64,000 nt of DNA from NCBI GenBank assembly GCA_900539465.1, contig UQCF01000011.1, positions 1 to 64,000 of the forward strand, read 5' to 3'. Position 1 is the first letter of the stretch, and each line of letters opens with the position of its first letter. The notes below the pieces were generated by a model that did no database searches, was not told where the DNA came from, and saw nothing but the letters and a program-made list of their open reading frames with translations. This DNA comes from an uncultured Ruminococcus sp. (lineage in GTDB: Bacteria; Bacillota; Clostridia; Oscillospirales; Acutalibacteraceae). Position numbers and translations under genes: made by a program. Shown piece by piece: positions 16,092-24,889 of the stretch.

Positions 16092-16961
16092 ATGGCAGAA
16101 CTTACTCAGGCTCTCGGCAGAATAACAAAAAGCATAACGGCGGCAGCCGACAACCTCGGCTTCAGCCCCGTTCCGGTTCAGGGAACCGAAAAAGGAGAAG
16201 CCCCCGTAAGCATATCCAACGGCAAATACACCGTTGCTTTCACGGGAGATAAAGGCTCTTTTAAAATAGAGGCTGTTGACGATAAAATCTATCTCAAATG
16301 CTCCGCGGCAAAATATGACGCCGCCGTTGAGGAGGATTTTACTCAGGAATCCGCAAGCCTTTTCAAGGCGAATGAGCTTGACGACAAGGATTTTAAATAC
16401 ATCTCAAACGAATTTACCGATACAATCCAAAAGGTCTATGACGGCAAAAAGAAGCAAAGCGTTAAGCTTCCCACTCCGGTATCCAAAAACGCGGCAAAAA
16501 GCGGCACGGTTTATTATGACACCGTTACGCTCGCCAGCCGTCTCACTCAGATATACCCCGAGTGCAAAGACGCTTACAGAGAAAACATTGAAAAATACGG
16601 CGAGTTTTTGCCCGAGGATTTCTTTATGAACCACTGCAATCCCCTTATTTTGCAGACCATAAGAGAAAACAATCCGCAGAAAATGCGCAAGCTTTTTAAC
16701 TGCCTTAACGAAATTTATAACGACGGAACGAACGAGGTTCAAAGCATTATCATCGTAACCATTCTTTGCAGCATGAACAATGACGAAAAGCTCATTGCAA
16801 ACTGCGTTGATTACATGGAGGATATGACCCTTGCGGTTATTGAGGCAAACAAATACCTCGCAAAATCCAAAAAGGCAAGAAATATGCTCGAAAATCCGCC
16901 TAAGTACAAGCCCAAAAAGCAGAAGAAACAAAGCAGCTTTATGAACCAGTTAGGAATGTAA
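16092..16961 (+). CDS. Conserved-looking soluble protein upstream of gyrB, unknown function
   Basis: 289 residues. The ATG at 16092 follows AAGGAGAATTGC. No signal peptide or membrane segment is present. The N-terminal 100 residues are beta-rich (VSISNGKYTVAFTGDKGSFK). A helical C-terminal half includes NCLNEIYNDGTNEVQSIIIV and ends in a Lys-rich tail (YKPKKQKKQS). No family was recognised. It is the first gene of the gyrase transcript, 14 bases before gyrB, which suggests co-regulation with gyrase; a link to DNA topology is only inferred from position. Confidence 0.8.
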   Translation: MAELTQALGRITKSITAAADNLGFSPVPVQGTEKGEAPVSISNGKYTVAFTGDKGSFKIEAVDDKIYLKCSAAKYDAAVEEDFTQESASLFKANELDDKDFKYISNEFTDTIQKVYDGKKKQSVKLPTPVSKNAAKSGTVYYDTVTLASRLTQIYPECKDAYRENIEKYGEFLPEDFFMNHCNPLILQTIRENNPQKMRKLFNCLNEIYNDGTNEVQSIIIVTILCSMNNDEKLIANCVDYMEDMTLAVIEANKYLAKSKKARNMLENPPKYKPKKQKKQSSFMNQLGM

Positions 16962-16975
16962 CGGAGGAGATAACT

Positions 16976-18979
16976 TTGGAAAACAACGAAAACGAAAAAA
17001 TCGTTCGGGAGGAGTCCGCAGAGGACGCTCTTCTTGAAGAGATTACCGACGGCGACATTGACACCTCTGTTACCGAAGAATACGGCGCAGACCAAATTCA
17101 GGTTCTTGAGGGTCTTGAGGCTGTTCGTAAGCGTCCCGGTATGTATATCGGCTCAACAGGCCCCAGAGGTTTGCACCACTTGGTTTATGAGATAGTCGAT
17201 AACTCAATAGACGAGGCTCTCGCAGGTTTCTGCACACACATTGAGGTTGAGATTTTACCCGACAACGTCATAACAGTCAGAGATAACGGCCGCGGTATTC
17301 CCGTCGGCATGAACGAAAAAATGGGCTTGCCCACAGTTACGGTTGTTCTCACCGTTTTGCACGCGGGCGGCAAGTTCGGCGGCAGCGGATACAAAGTATC
17401 CGGCGGTCTTCACGGCGTAGGCTCATCTGTTGTTAACGCTCTCTCGGAGTGGATGGAGGTTGAGGTAACCCGTGAGGGTCACGTTTGGAGCCAGCGTTTT
17501 TCACGCGGCAACGCGGTGAACGACCTTACGGTTATCGCAGATTCAAACGGCAGCGGAACATTCATTAAATTCAAGGCCGACCCCGAGATTTTCACCGAAA
17601 CCACCGAGTATGACTTCGACATTCTTCAAAGAAGGCTCAGAGAATCGGCATTCCTCAACGCGGGTCTTTCCATAACGCTCACAGATAAGCGCGACAGCGA
17701 AAATATTGTAGAAAAGGTCTACTGCTACGAGGGCGGACTTTCAAGCTTCGTAGAGTTTATAAACAATTCAAGAGGACTCACTCCCCTGCACCAGCCGCCG
17801 ATACACTTTTCCGCTTCGCACGGCGACCGCTATGCGGAGATAGCCATGATGTATAACGACAGCTATAACGAAACCCTGCTGTCATTTGCCAACAACGTCA
17901 ACACTGTTGACGGCGGTACTCACGAAACCGGCTTTAAAAACGCCTTGACGAGAGTTTTTAACGATTACGGCAAAAAATACGGTATTCTTAAAGACGGCGA
18001 CAAAAAGCTCTCCGGCGACGATGTGCGCGAGGGTCTGACTGCGGTTATCAGCGTTAAGCTCACCGAGGCTCAGTTTGAGGGTCAGACAAAGGGCAAGCTC
18101 GGCAACACAGAGATGACAAGCCTTGTTTATTCAACGGTCTATGAAAAGCTCATGACCTATTTTGAAGAAAATCCCTCGGTTGCAAAGGCAATTTTCACAA
18201 AGGCTCTTGACGCTTCAAGAGCGAGAGAGGCCGCAAGAAAAGCGAGAGATCTCGCACGACGCAAGAGCGCACTTGAAAGCAACGCTCTGCCCGGCAAGCT
18301 TGCGGACTGCATTGAAAAAAGCTCCGAGAACACCGAAATATACATCGTCGAGGGTGATTCGGCAGGCGGCTCCGCAAAGGACGGACGCGACAGGCACTAC
18401 CAGGCCATTCTCCCCCTTTGGGGCAAAATGCTAAACGTCGAAAAATCGCGCCTTGATAAAGTTATAGGCAACGACAAGTTAAGCCCCGTTGTTATGGCAC
18501 TCGGCACAGGCATAGGCGATGATTTTGACCTTTCAAAGCTTCGCTACAACAAAATAGTTATCATGGCGGATGCCGATGTTGATGGCGCGCACATACGCAC
18601 GCTTCTCTTGACCTTCTTCTTCAGATACATGAGACCTCTCATTGACGAGGGTCATGTTTATATCGCACAGCCCCCGCTGTTTAAAGTCAGCAAGGGCAAA
18701 AAGCATTTTTACGCTTTCTCGGACGAGGAGCGCGATAAATACATCGAGGAGCTCGGCGGCAGCTGCGATGTTCAGCGATACAAAGGTCTCGGTGAAATGG
18801 ACCCCGAGCAGCTTTGGGAGACAACCATGGACCCGCAGACGAGAATTATGCTCCGCGTGAACCTTGAGGACGCAATCGCCGCAGACGAAACATTCTCTAT
18901 TCTCATGGGCGACAAGGTTGAGCCGAGAAGAGATTTCATAGAGAAAAACGCAAAACACGTTCAAAATCTTGATATATAA
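16976..18979 (+). CDS. gyrB: DNA gyrase subunit B
   Basis: 667 residues, starting with TTG behind CGGAGGAG. GyrB is the ATPase and TOPRIM subunit that, with GyrA, puts negative supercoils into DNA. The GHKL ATP site is shown by EIVDNSIDEAL, DNGRGIPVG and GGLHGVGSSVVNALS. The TOPRIM motifs are EGDSAGGSAKDGRDR and DADVDGAHIRTLLL, and the C-terminal YKGLGEMDPEQLWETTMDP is intact. An acidic extension of about 30 residues precedes the usual start (EYGADQIQVLEGLEAVRKRP). It is spaced 17 bases from gyrA, as is common in Firmicutes. Confidence 0.97.
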   Translation: MENNENEKIVREESAEDALLEEITDGDIDTSVTEEYGADQIQVLEGLEAVRKRPGMYIGSTGPRGLHHLVYEIVDNSIDEALAGFCTHIEVEILPDNVITVRDNGRGIPVGMNEKMGLPTVTVVLTVLHAGGKFGGSGYKVSGGLHGVGSSVVNALSEWMEVEVTREGHVWSQRFSRGNAVNDLTVIADSNGSGTFIKFKADPEIFTETTEYDFDILQRRLRESAFLNAGLSITLTDKRDSENIVEKVYCYEGGLSSFVEFINNSRGLTPLHQPPIHFSASHGDRYAEIAMMYNDSYNETLLSFANNVNTVDGGTHETGFKNALTRVFNDYGKKYGILKDGDKKLSGDDVREGLTAVISVKLTEAQFEGQTKGKLGNTEMTSLVYSTVYEKLMTYFEENPSVAKAIFTKALDASRAREAARKARDLARRKSALESNALPGKLADCIEKSSENTEIYIVEGDSAGGSAKDGRDRHYQAILPLWGKMLNVEKSRLDKVIGNDKLSPVVMALGTGIGDDFDLSKLRYNKIVIMADADVDGAHIRTLLLTFFFRYMRPLIDEGHVYIAQPPLFKVSKGKKHFYAFSDEERDKYIEELGGSCDVQRYKGLGEMDPEQLWETTMDPQTRIMLRVNLEDAIAADETFSILMGDKVEPRRDFIEKNAKHVQNLDI

Positions 18980-18996
18980 GAAAGGAGTGACTTTAA

Positions 18997-21558
18997 ATGA
19001 GCAAAAACGAAATGCAGCACAGTGATTTTGCAGAGCATCTTTTAAACACCAAAATCATAAATGTTGACCTTGACCGCGAAATGAGAAAGTCATTCCTTGA
19101 CTACTCAATGTCGGTTATTATGTCGAGAGCTTTGCCCGATGTAAGAGACGGTCTTAAACCCGTTCACCGCAGAATACTTTACACTATGTATGAAAACGGA
19201 CTGTATCCCGACAAGGCATACAGAAAGTGCGCCGACACCGTCGGTTCCGTTCTCGGCCGTTACCATCCCCACGGCGACGCGTCGGTTTATGACGCAATGG
19301 TAAGACTTGCACAGCCCTTCTCAATGAGATACACTCTTGTTGACGGTCACGGTAACTTCGGCTCGGTTGACGGCGACCCGCCCGCGGCATACAGATATAC
19401 AGAGTCTAAAATGAGCAAAATTTCGCTCAAAATGCTCACCGATATAGATAAAAACACGGTTGACTTTACCTCGAACTACGACGACCGTCTTAAAGAACCC
19501 ACTGTTTTGCCCTCAAGATACCCCAATCTTTTGGTAAACGGTTCAACAGGTATCGCGGTAGGTATGGCGACCAACATTCCGCCTCACAACCTCGGCGAGG
19601 TTATTGACGGCATGTGCTGCCTTATCGACAACCCCGACGCCACGCTGGACGAGCTTATGGAGCATATTCAAGCCCCCGACTTCCCGACATACGGCGTTAT
19701 CATGGGCAGAGCCGGCATACGCGCGGCATACGGCACAGGCAGAGGCAAAATCACCGTAAGAGCCAAGGCAGAGATAGTAGAAAAGAAAAACGGCAGATTT
19801 GAAATTCAGATAACCGAAATTCCCTATATGGTAAACAAGGCAAGGCTCATAGAGAGCATTGCCGACCTTGTTAAGGATAAGAGAATTGAGGGAATATCGG
19901 ATGTAAACGACTACTCCTCAAGAAAGGGTATGCACATCTCGATTGACCTTAAAAGAGACGCAAATCCCCAAGTGGTTTTAAATCAGCTTTATTCTTTCAC
20001 TCAGCTTCAGACGACTTTCGGCGTTATCATGCTCGCCCTTGTCGGCGGCGAGCCTAAGGTTCTCACCCTCAAGCAAATGCTTGAGCACTACATCTCTTTC
20101 CAGTGTGAGGTTATAACAAGACGTACCGAATATGACCTCAAAAAAGCACAGGAGCGCGCTCATATACTTGAGGGCTTGCTCACCGCTCTTGATTTTATAG
20201 ACGAGGTTATTGACATACTCAGAAAATCAAAGAGCGTGGCAGAGGGCAAAGAGGCTCTTATGCAGCGTTTCGGCCTTGATGAGGTTCAGGCGCAGGCAAT
20301 CGTTCAGATGCGCCTCGGTCAGTTGACCGGTCTTGAAAGAATCAAGATAGAGGACGAACTTAAAGAGCTCAAAGAAAAGATTGCGGAATACCTTGAGCTT
20401 CTTGCAGATCACGGCAAAATGCTCACTCTTATTAAAGAAGAGGCTCTCGCAATTAAAAATAAATTTGCGGACGAGCGCAGAACGCAAATAGAAAATGTAA
20501 GCGGCGAGGTTGATATTGAAGACCTTATACCGGAGGAATCCTGCGTATTCACTCTGACAAACTTCGGTTACATCAAGCGTATGCCTGCCGACACTTACCA
20601 AATTCAGCACAGAGGCGGCAGAGGAATTAAGGGTCTCACAAGGCGTGAAGAGGATTATGTTCAGACCATGTTCAACGCCTCTACTCACGACACGATAGCA
20701 TTCTTCACCACAAAGGGCAGAACCTACCGCTTAAAGGGCTATGAAATTCCCGAAGCTTCGCGCAACAGCCGCGGAATAAATATTATCAACATTCTTCCCA
20801 TTGAGGGAGACGAAAAAATATCTGCCATGATAAAAGTGCCTGAGGACGACACGGGCAAATTCCTTTGCATGGTTACAAGAAAGGGTATTATCAAACGTTC
20901 TTCTTCAGAGCTTTACCGCAACATCCGCCGCTCCGGCGTTATTGCGATAAACCTTGACGATGACGACGAGCTCGCATGGGTCAAGATGACCGACGGCGAC
21001 GACAAGCTTGTTATCGCAACGCGCAAGGGTATGGCAATCTGCTTTAACGAGAACGACGCAAGACCCATCGGCAGAACAGCGCGCGGCGTTAAGGCTCTTG
21101 AGCTTAAAGAGGGCGACGAGGTTGTCGGCATGAGCGTTGTGAGCGAAGATAAAATGCTGCTCACCGTCACCGAAACAGGCTACGGCAGACGTTCATCGTT
21201 TGATAATTACCGTGTTCAGTCCAGAGGCGGCAAGGGACTTATCAACTACCACACCGAAACCTACGGCGACGTTGCCGCGGTGACAGAGGTTGATGAGAAC
21301 GAAGATATTATTCTCATTGCCTCTGACGGAATTATAATCAGAATTGCCGCAGATTCGGTAAGCACTTTTGCAAGACCGTCTAAGGGCGTAAGAGTTATGA
21401 AAGTGAGCGAGGGCGAAAGACTTGTCACTCTCACGACCGCCGAAAAAGACGAAGAAGAGGAGGAAACTCCTCCGCAGGATAGCGCGGAATCCGGCGAAGA
21501 AAACAAAGAAGAATCGGGTGACTCAAATTCCCCCGACAGCAATGAACAGGAGGGCTGA
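18997..21558 (+). CDS. gyrA: DNA gyrase subunit A
   Basis: 853 residues, behind GAAAGGAGTG. The breakage-reunion domain has DVRDGLKPVHRRILYTMYEN, the quinolone region YHPHGDASVYDAMVRLAQP and the catalytic Tyr in AAYRYTESKM. The C-terminal beta-pinwheel carries a GyrA box, QHRGGRG, which separates it from ParC. A disordered acidic tail (EEEETPPQD, then EENKEESGDSN) closes the protein. At the position equal to E. coli Ser83 the codon is GCG (Ala), with Asp87 kept. It is co-transcribed with gyrB and overlaps no neighbour. Confidence 0.97.
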   Translation: MSKNEMQHSDFAEHLLNTKIINVDLDREMRKSFLDYSMSVIMSRALPDVRDGLKPVHRRILYTMYENGLYPDKAYRKCADTVGSVLGRYHPHGDASVYDAMVRLAQPFSMRYTLVDGHGNFGSVDGDPPAAYRYTESKMSKISLKMLTDIDKNTVDFTSNYDDRLKEPTVLPSRYPNLLVNGSTGIAVGMATNIPPHNLGEVIDGMCCLIDNPDATLDELMEHIQAPDFPTYGVIMGRAGIRAAYGTGRGKITVRAKAEIVEKKNGRFEIQITEIPYMVNKARLIESIADLVKDKRIEGISDVNDYSSRKGMHISIDLKRDANPQVVLNQLYSFTQLQTTFGVIMLALVGGEPKVLTLKQMLEHYISFQCEVITRRTEYDLKKAQERAHILEGLLTALDFIDEVIDILRKSKSVAEGKEALMQRFGLDEVQAQAIVQMRLGQLTGLERIKIEDELKELKEKIAEYLELLADHGKMLTLIKEEALAIKNKFADERRTQIENVSGEVDIEDLIPEESCVFTLTNFGYIKRMPADTYQIQHRGGRGIKGLTRREEDYVQTMFNASTHDTIAFFTTKGRTYRLKGYEIPEASRNSRGINIINILPIEGDEKISAMIKVPEDDTGKFLCMVTRKGIIKRSSSELYRNIRRSGVIAINLDDDDELAWVKMTDGDDKLVIATRKGMAICFNENDARPIGRTARGVKALELKEGDEVVGMSVVSEDKMLLTVTETGYGRRSSFDNYRVQSRGGKGLINYHTETYGDVAAVTEVDENEDIILIASDGIIIRIAADSVSTFARPSKGVRVMKVSEGERLVTLTTAEKDEEEEETPPQDSAESGEENKEESGDSNSPDSNEQEG

Positions 21559-21560
21559 AA

Positions 21561-21965
21561 ATGAATATAGCAATCATAGCACATGACGCCAAAAAAGAGC
21601 TGATGACTCAGTTTTGCATTGCCTATTGCGGAATTTTAAGCAGACACAAGCTGTTTGCGACAGGCACAACGGGCAAGCTTGTCAGCGAAGCGACCGGGCT
21701 TGATATAAACTGCTTTTTAAGCGGTATTCAGGGCGGCGACCAGCAGATAGGCGCACTTATTGCCTGCAATGAGATTGATATGCTTTTGATGTTTAATGAC
21801 CCGCTCAACCCCAAGGATCATGAGCCAAACGTCAACAACCTTTTAAGGCTCTGCGACGTGCACAATGTGCCTGCCGCAACAAACATTGCAACTGCCGAAG
21901 CCCTCATTCATTCACTTGACAGAGGCGACCTTGATTGGCGTGATATCGTCAACCCCAAAAATTAA
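21561..21965 (+). CDS. mgsA: Methylglyoxal synthase
   Basis: 134 residues, 2 bases after gyrA. MgsA turns dihydroxyacetone phosphate into methylglyoxal and phosphate, a bypass used when sugar phosphates build up. Family landmarks are IAIIAHDAKKELM, FATGTTGKLVSEATGL, SGIQGGDQQIGALIA (catalytic Asp in GGDQQ), FNDPLNPKDHEPNV (phosphate-site and His residues) and the end NIATAEALI. It is slightly shorter than the 152-residue E. coli enzyme at the C-terminus. Its place inside the gyrase run is likely just read-through co-transcription. Confidence 0.95.
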   Translation: MNIAIIAHDAKKELMTQFCIAYCGILSRHKLFATGTTGKLVSEATGLDINCFLSGIQGGDQQIGALIACNEIDMLLMFNDPLNPKDHEPNVNNLLRLCDVHNVPAATNIATAEALIHSLDRGDLDWRDIVNPKN

Positions 21966-21997
21966 GACCTACCGCGGTCTTTCGGAGGCATCTAATC

Positions 21998-22483
21998 ATG
22001 AATACACTCGGCAAAACAGTTATCGCAATAGCAATATGCTTGGTCATAGTCGCAGCTCTTGTCTTTACCAGAGATTTCGGCGCACCGTCCGGGCACTCCG
22101 GCGAAGGATTCGGAACCGTGCAGGAGGCATTGAACGACAGCATGGGGGCTTCATATGATATTGCGCAAGACGTAGGCACTGTTGCGTTTGACGACGGCGT
22201 TATTTACGTTTGCCTGACCAAAGACAATAAACTTGCGGTCAGCTACGCCTTTTTAAACAGGCAGCAGACTAAGTATTATATGGATTCTTACTATATTGTT
22301 GACGACCTGAACACTACCGAATGGCACTCCGGCAAAAACAAAGTAAAAACCAACTATAGGCTCGCATCTGCCGATGATGTTATAACCGTCTGCGACAATC
22401 AGCCGGTCTCTTGTGAAGAATACACCGTCACAATCAAAGACACACCGACAAAAATAAAGCTTTATTACAACAGAGTTCAGTAA
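21998..22483 (+). CDS. Exported or membrane-anchored protein, unknown function
   Basis: 161 residues from the ATG at 21998 (TCGGAGGC upstream). One hydrophobic N-terminal segment (VIAIAICLVIVAALVFTRDF, residues about 8-27) acts as an uncleaved anchor or signal. The remaining 130 residues are a small beta-rich extracytoplasmic domain. No family was recognised. It lies between mgsA and hisS with gaps of 32 and 18 bases, so it is probably on the same transcript. Confidence 0.75.
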   Translation: MNTLGKTVIAIAICLVIVAALVFTRDFGAPSGHSGEGFGTVQEALNDSMGASYDIAQDVGTVAFDDGVIYVCLTKDNKLAVSYAFLNRQQTKYYMDSYYIVDDLNTTEWHSGKNKVKTNYRLASADDVITVCDNQPVSCEEYTVTIKDTPTKIKLYYNRVQ

Positions 22484-22501
22484 TTACGGGAGAATTTTTA
22501 T

Positions 22502-23851
22502 ATGTCGCTTATAACAAAAGCGCCGAGAGGCACGCAGGACGTTCTGCCCTCTCAAAGCTATAAAAACAGATTTTTAGAAAGCACTCTTTTAGAAATTGCC
22601 GATGAATTCGGCTTTAAAGAAATAAGAACGCCCGTGTTTGAGCACACAGAGCTTTTTACACGCTCCGTAGGCGACACAACGGACGTTGTTCAAAAAGAGA
22701 TGTACACATTCAAAGATAAAGGCGAGCGCTCGATAACCCTCAGACCCGAGGGTACGTCAGGTGCGGCAAGAGCCTTTTTGGAACACGGACTTTATAACGA
22801 GCCGCTGCCTCAAAAGGTTTGCTACCTCACCTCTTGCTACCGCTATGAAAAGCCGCAAGCAGGCAGACTGCGCGAATTTCACCAGTTCGGCGTTGAGTGC
22901 TTCGGCACAGCTTCGCCTGCCGCAGATGCAGAGGTTATCTCGCTTGCAAACGAAATATTCGGATTTTTCGGCGTAGAGGATATTCACCTTGAAATAAACT
23001 CTATCGGCTGCCCCGAATGCCGCAAAAAATACCATGCGGCACTCAAGGAGTATTTTGAGAGCAAAAAAGAAAGTCTTTGCCCCACCTGCCTTGAAAGGCT
23101 CGATAAAAACCCCATGCGTATTCTTGACTGCAAAAGCCCGATATGCTCCGAGATAGCGGCGAAAGCACCGATAGTCCTTGACTATCTATGCGACGATTGT
23201 GCAGACCACTTCAAAAAGGTTCAGCAATATCTTGACGAGATGCTCATACCTTATTCTATAAATCCGCAGATAGTAAGAGGTCTTGATTACTACACCAGAA
23301 CCGTATTTGAGTTTGTATCAGACTCTATCGGCGCACAGGGTACGGTTTGCGGCGGCGGACGCTATGACGGACTTATTGAGGAGCTCGGCGGAAATCATGT
23401 TCCGTCGCTCGGCTTCGGCATGGGTCTTGAACGTCTTATGCTTTTGCTTGAATCGCAGGGCATAAAATTACCGGAGGAGAAAAGATGCGACCTTTATATT
23501 GCCTCTATCGGCGACGACGCAAGCCTCAAAGCCGCACGTCTTACTCAGGAGCTTCGCCAATCCGGTGTGAGCGCACAGTTTGACGTTGTGGGCAGAAGCG
23601 TTAAGGCGCAAATGAAATATGCAAACAAGCTCGGCGCAAGGTTCACCGCTGTTATAGGTGATGACGACATTGCCGCCGGTGTTATAAAAGTCAAAAATAT
23701 GGACGACGGCGAAACGCAGGAAATTGCTTTTGACGAATTTTCGGAGGAATTTCTTGAGCTTACGCTTCAGCAATCTGCAAAAGATTTGCAGGACGCTGTT
23801 TCGTCCGGCGACAACATAGACCTAAAATCGTTTTTAGGCGGACTTATGTAA
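22502..23851 (+). CDS. hisS: Histidyl-tRNA synthetase
   Basis: 449 residues. It charges tRNA-His with histidine. Class II motifs are present: PRGTQDVLPSQ at the start, motif 2 RYEKPQAGRLREFHQFGVE, the histidine motifs RGLDYYTRTVFEF and GGGRYDGL, and motif 3 GFGMGLERLMLLL. The anticodon-binding domain follows (ADLYIASIGDD-like segment, VVGRSVKAQMKYANKLGA). The C-terminus has an extra 20-30 residues. The start follows GGGAG. In many Firmicutes hisS is directly followed by aspS; here an acyltransferase gene separates them. Confidence 0.97.
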   Translation: MSLITKAPRGTQDVLPSQSYKNRFLESTLLEIADEFGFKEIRTPVFEHTELFTRSVGDTTDVVQKEMYTFKDKGERSITLRPEGTSGAARAFLEHGLYNEPLPQKVCYLTSCYRYEKPQAGRLREFHQFGVECFGTASPAADAEVISLANEIFGFFGVEDIHLEINSIGCPECRKKYHAALKEYFESKKESLCPTCLERLDKNPMRILDCKSPICSEIAAKAPIVLDYLCDDCADHFKKVQQYLDEMLIPYSINPQIVRGLDYYTRTVFEFVSDSIGAQGTVCGGGRYDGLIEELGGNHVPSLGFGMGLERLMLLLESQGIKLPEEKRCDLYIASIGDDASLKAARLTQELRQSGVSAQFDVVGRSVKAQMKYANKLGARFTAVIGDDDIAAGVIKVKNMDDGETQEIAFDEFSEEFLELTLQQSAKDLQDAVSSGDNIDLKSFLGGLM

Positions 23852-23854
23852 AAT

Positions 23855-24889
23855 ATGTTTCAAAGTAAAAGTAATCAGCAATCCTTCGGGCAAAAACTGC
23901 AATTTATTTCAATTCTGAGAATTTTTTCAGCTCTGCTGATTTTTATGTGCCATGCGGTTCAAATATCGGGGCAACCGATAATCATTAGCACTGCTAACTT
24001 TTTTAGTATCGGAGTTCAAATATTTTTTGTTCTTTCGGCACTGTGTTTCGGTCTGCAGGGCGATATAAAAAATCCTCTTAAATGGTACGGCAAAAGAATC
24101 AAACGAATTTATGCGCCATATGAAATATTTGTGCTTGTGCTTTTTATTATTTCTTCTTTAAAAAGCAAAATATATCCCGCAGCAGATTGGATTAAGCTGA
24201 TTTTGGGAGTTCAGGGCGCACGTATTGATATTTTGGGTGCCGAGCACACATGGTATATAAGCTCGCTTCTTATCTGCTATGTTCTTACGCCGCTTTTTTC
24301 ATTTGCATACGGCAAGCTATGCACGGCGACAAAGTTCAAAAAGGCGTTGTTTGCGGTTTTTTGGGCTGTATTGTTTATATTTTCGAGTTTTATACCCGAG
24401 AATGCTTTTCACATAATCGTTCCGTCATTTTTCTTTTTGATTGCCTATTTCTGCGGCAGAAATTATAGCCATATTAAACTTAACAAACAAACCGCAATAA
24501 TATCGGCTGTTTGCTTGGCACTGTTCGGGGTACTCAGAATTTTGCTTAGTTTACCGTTGGCATTGCCGGACATGGTATATCGACTGTCGACCAATATATC
24601 AACATTCGGCATTGCACTTTCGTTTGTATTTTTATGCGCGGTTATATTTAAAAACTTTAAAAGCAATAAAGTAATAGAATTTTTTGACGGTATAAGCTTT
24701 GAGTTTTATTTGTATCATATGATGTTCGTTTTCGGGCCTGCATATATACATCTTTTTAAACACATTTTGCCGCTAAGAGCGTTTGCCATATTTATAATAA
24801 GTATTGCCGCGGCAGCACTTATGAATTTAGTATGCAAATTATTTTATACAGCGATAAACAAATTTTTCCGAAAGGATATGAAAAAATAA
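23855..24889 (+). CDS. Membrane acyltransferase (acyltransferase-3 family)
   Basis: 344 residues, starting 3 bases after the hisS stop and ending where aspS begins. About ten hydrophobic segments are visible. The family 3 signature is ISILRIFSALLIFMCHAVQI (N-terminal His in the first helix), then FFVLSALCFGLQG and WYGKRIKRIYAPYEIFVLV, with HTWYISSLLICYVLTPLF later. Such proteins O-acylate extracellular sugars or lipids. The stretch is clearly more AT-rich than hisS and aspS, which suggests insertion into an older hisS-aspS pair. The substrate is unknown. Confidence 0.85.
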   Translation: MFQSKSNQQSFGQKLQFISILRIFSALLIFMCHAVQISGQPIIISTANFFSIGVQIFFVLSALCFGLQGDIKNPLKWYGKRIKRIYAPYEIFVLVLFIISSLKSKIYPAADWIKLILGVQGARIDILGAEHTWYISSLLICYVLTPLFSFAYGKLCTATKFKKALFAVFWAVLFIFSSFIPENAFHIIVPSFFFLIAYFCGRNYSHIKLNKQTAIISAVCLALFGVLRILLSLPLALPDMVYRLSTNISTFGIALSFVFLCAVIFKNFKSNKVIEFFDGISFEFYLYHMMFVFGPAYIHLFKHILPLRAFAIFIISIAAAALMNLVCKLFYTAINKFFRKDMKK

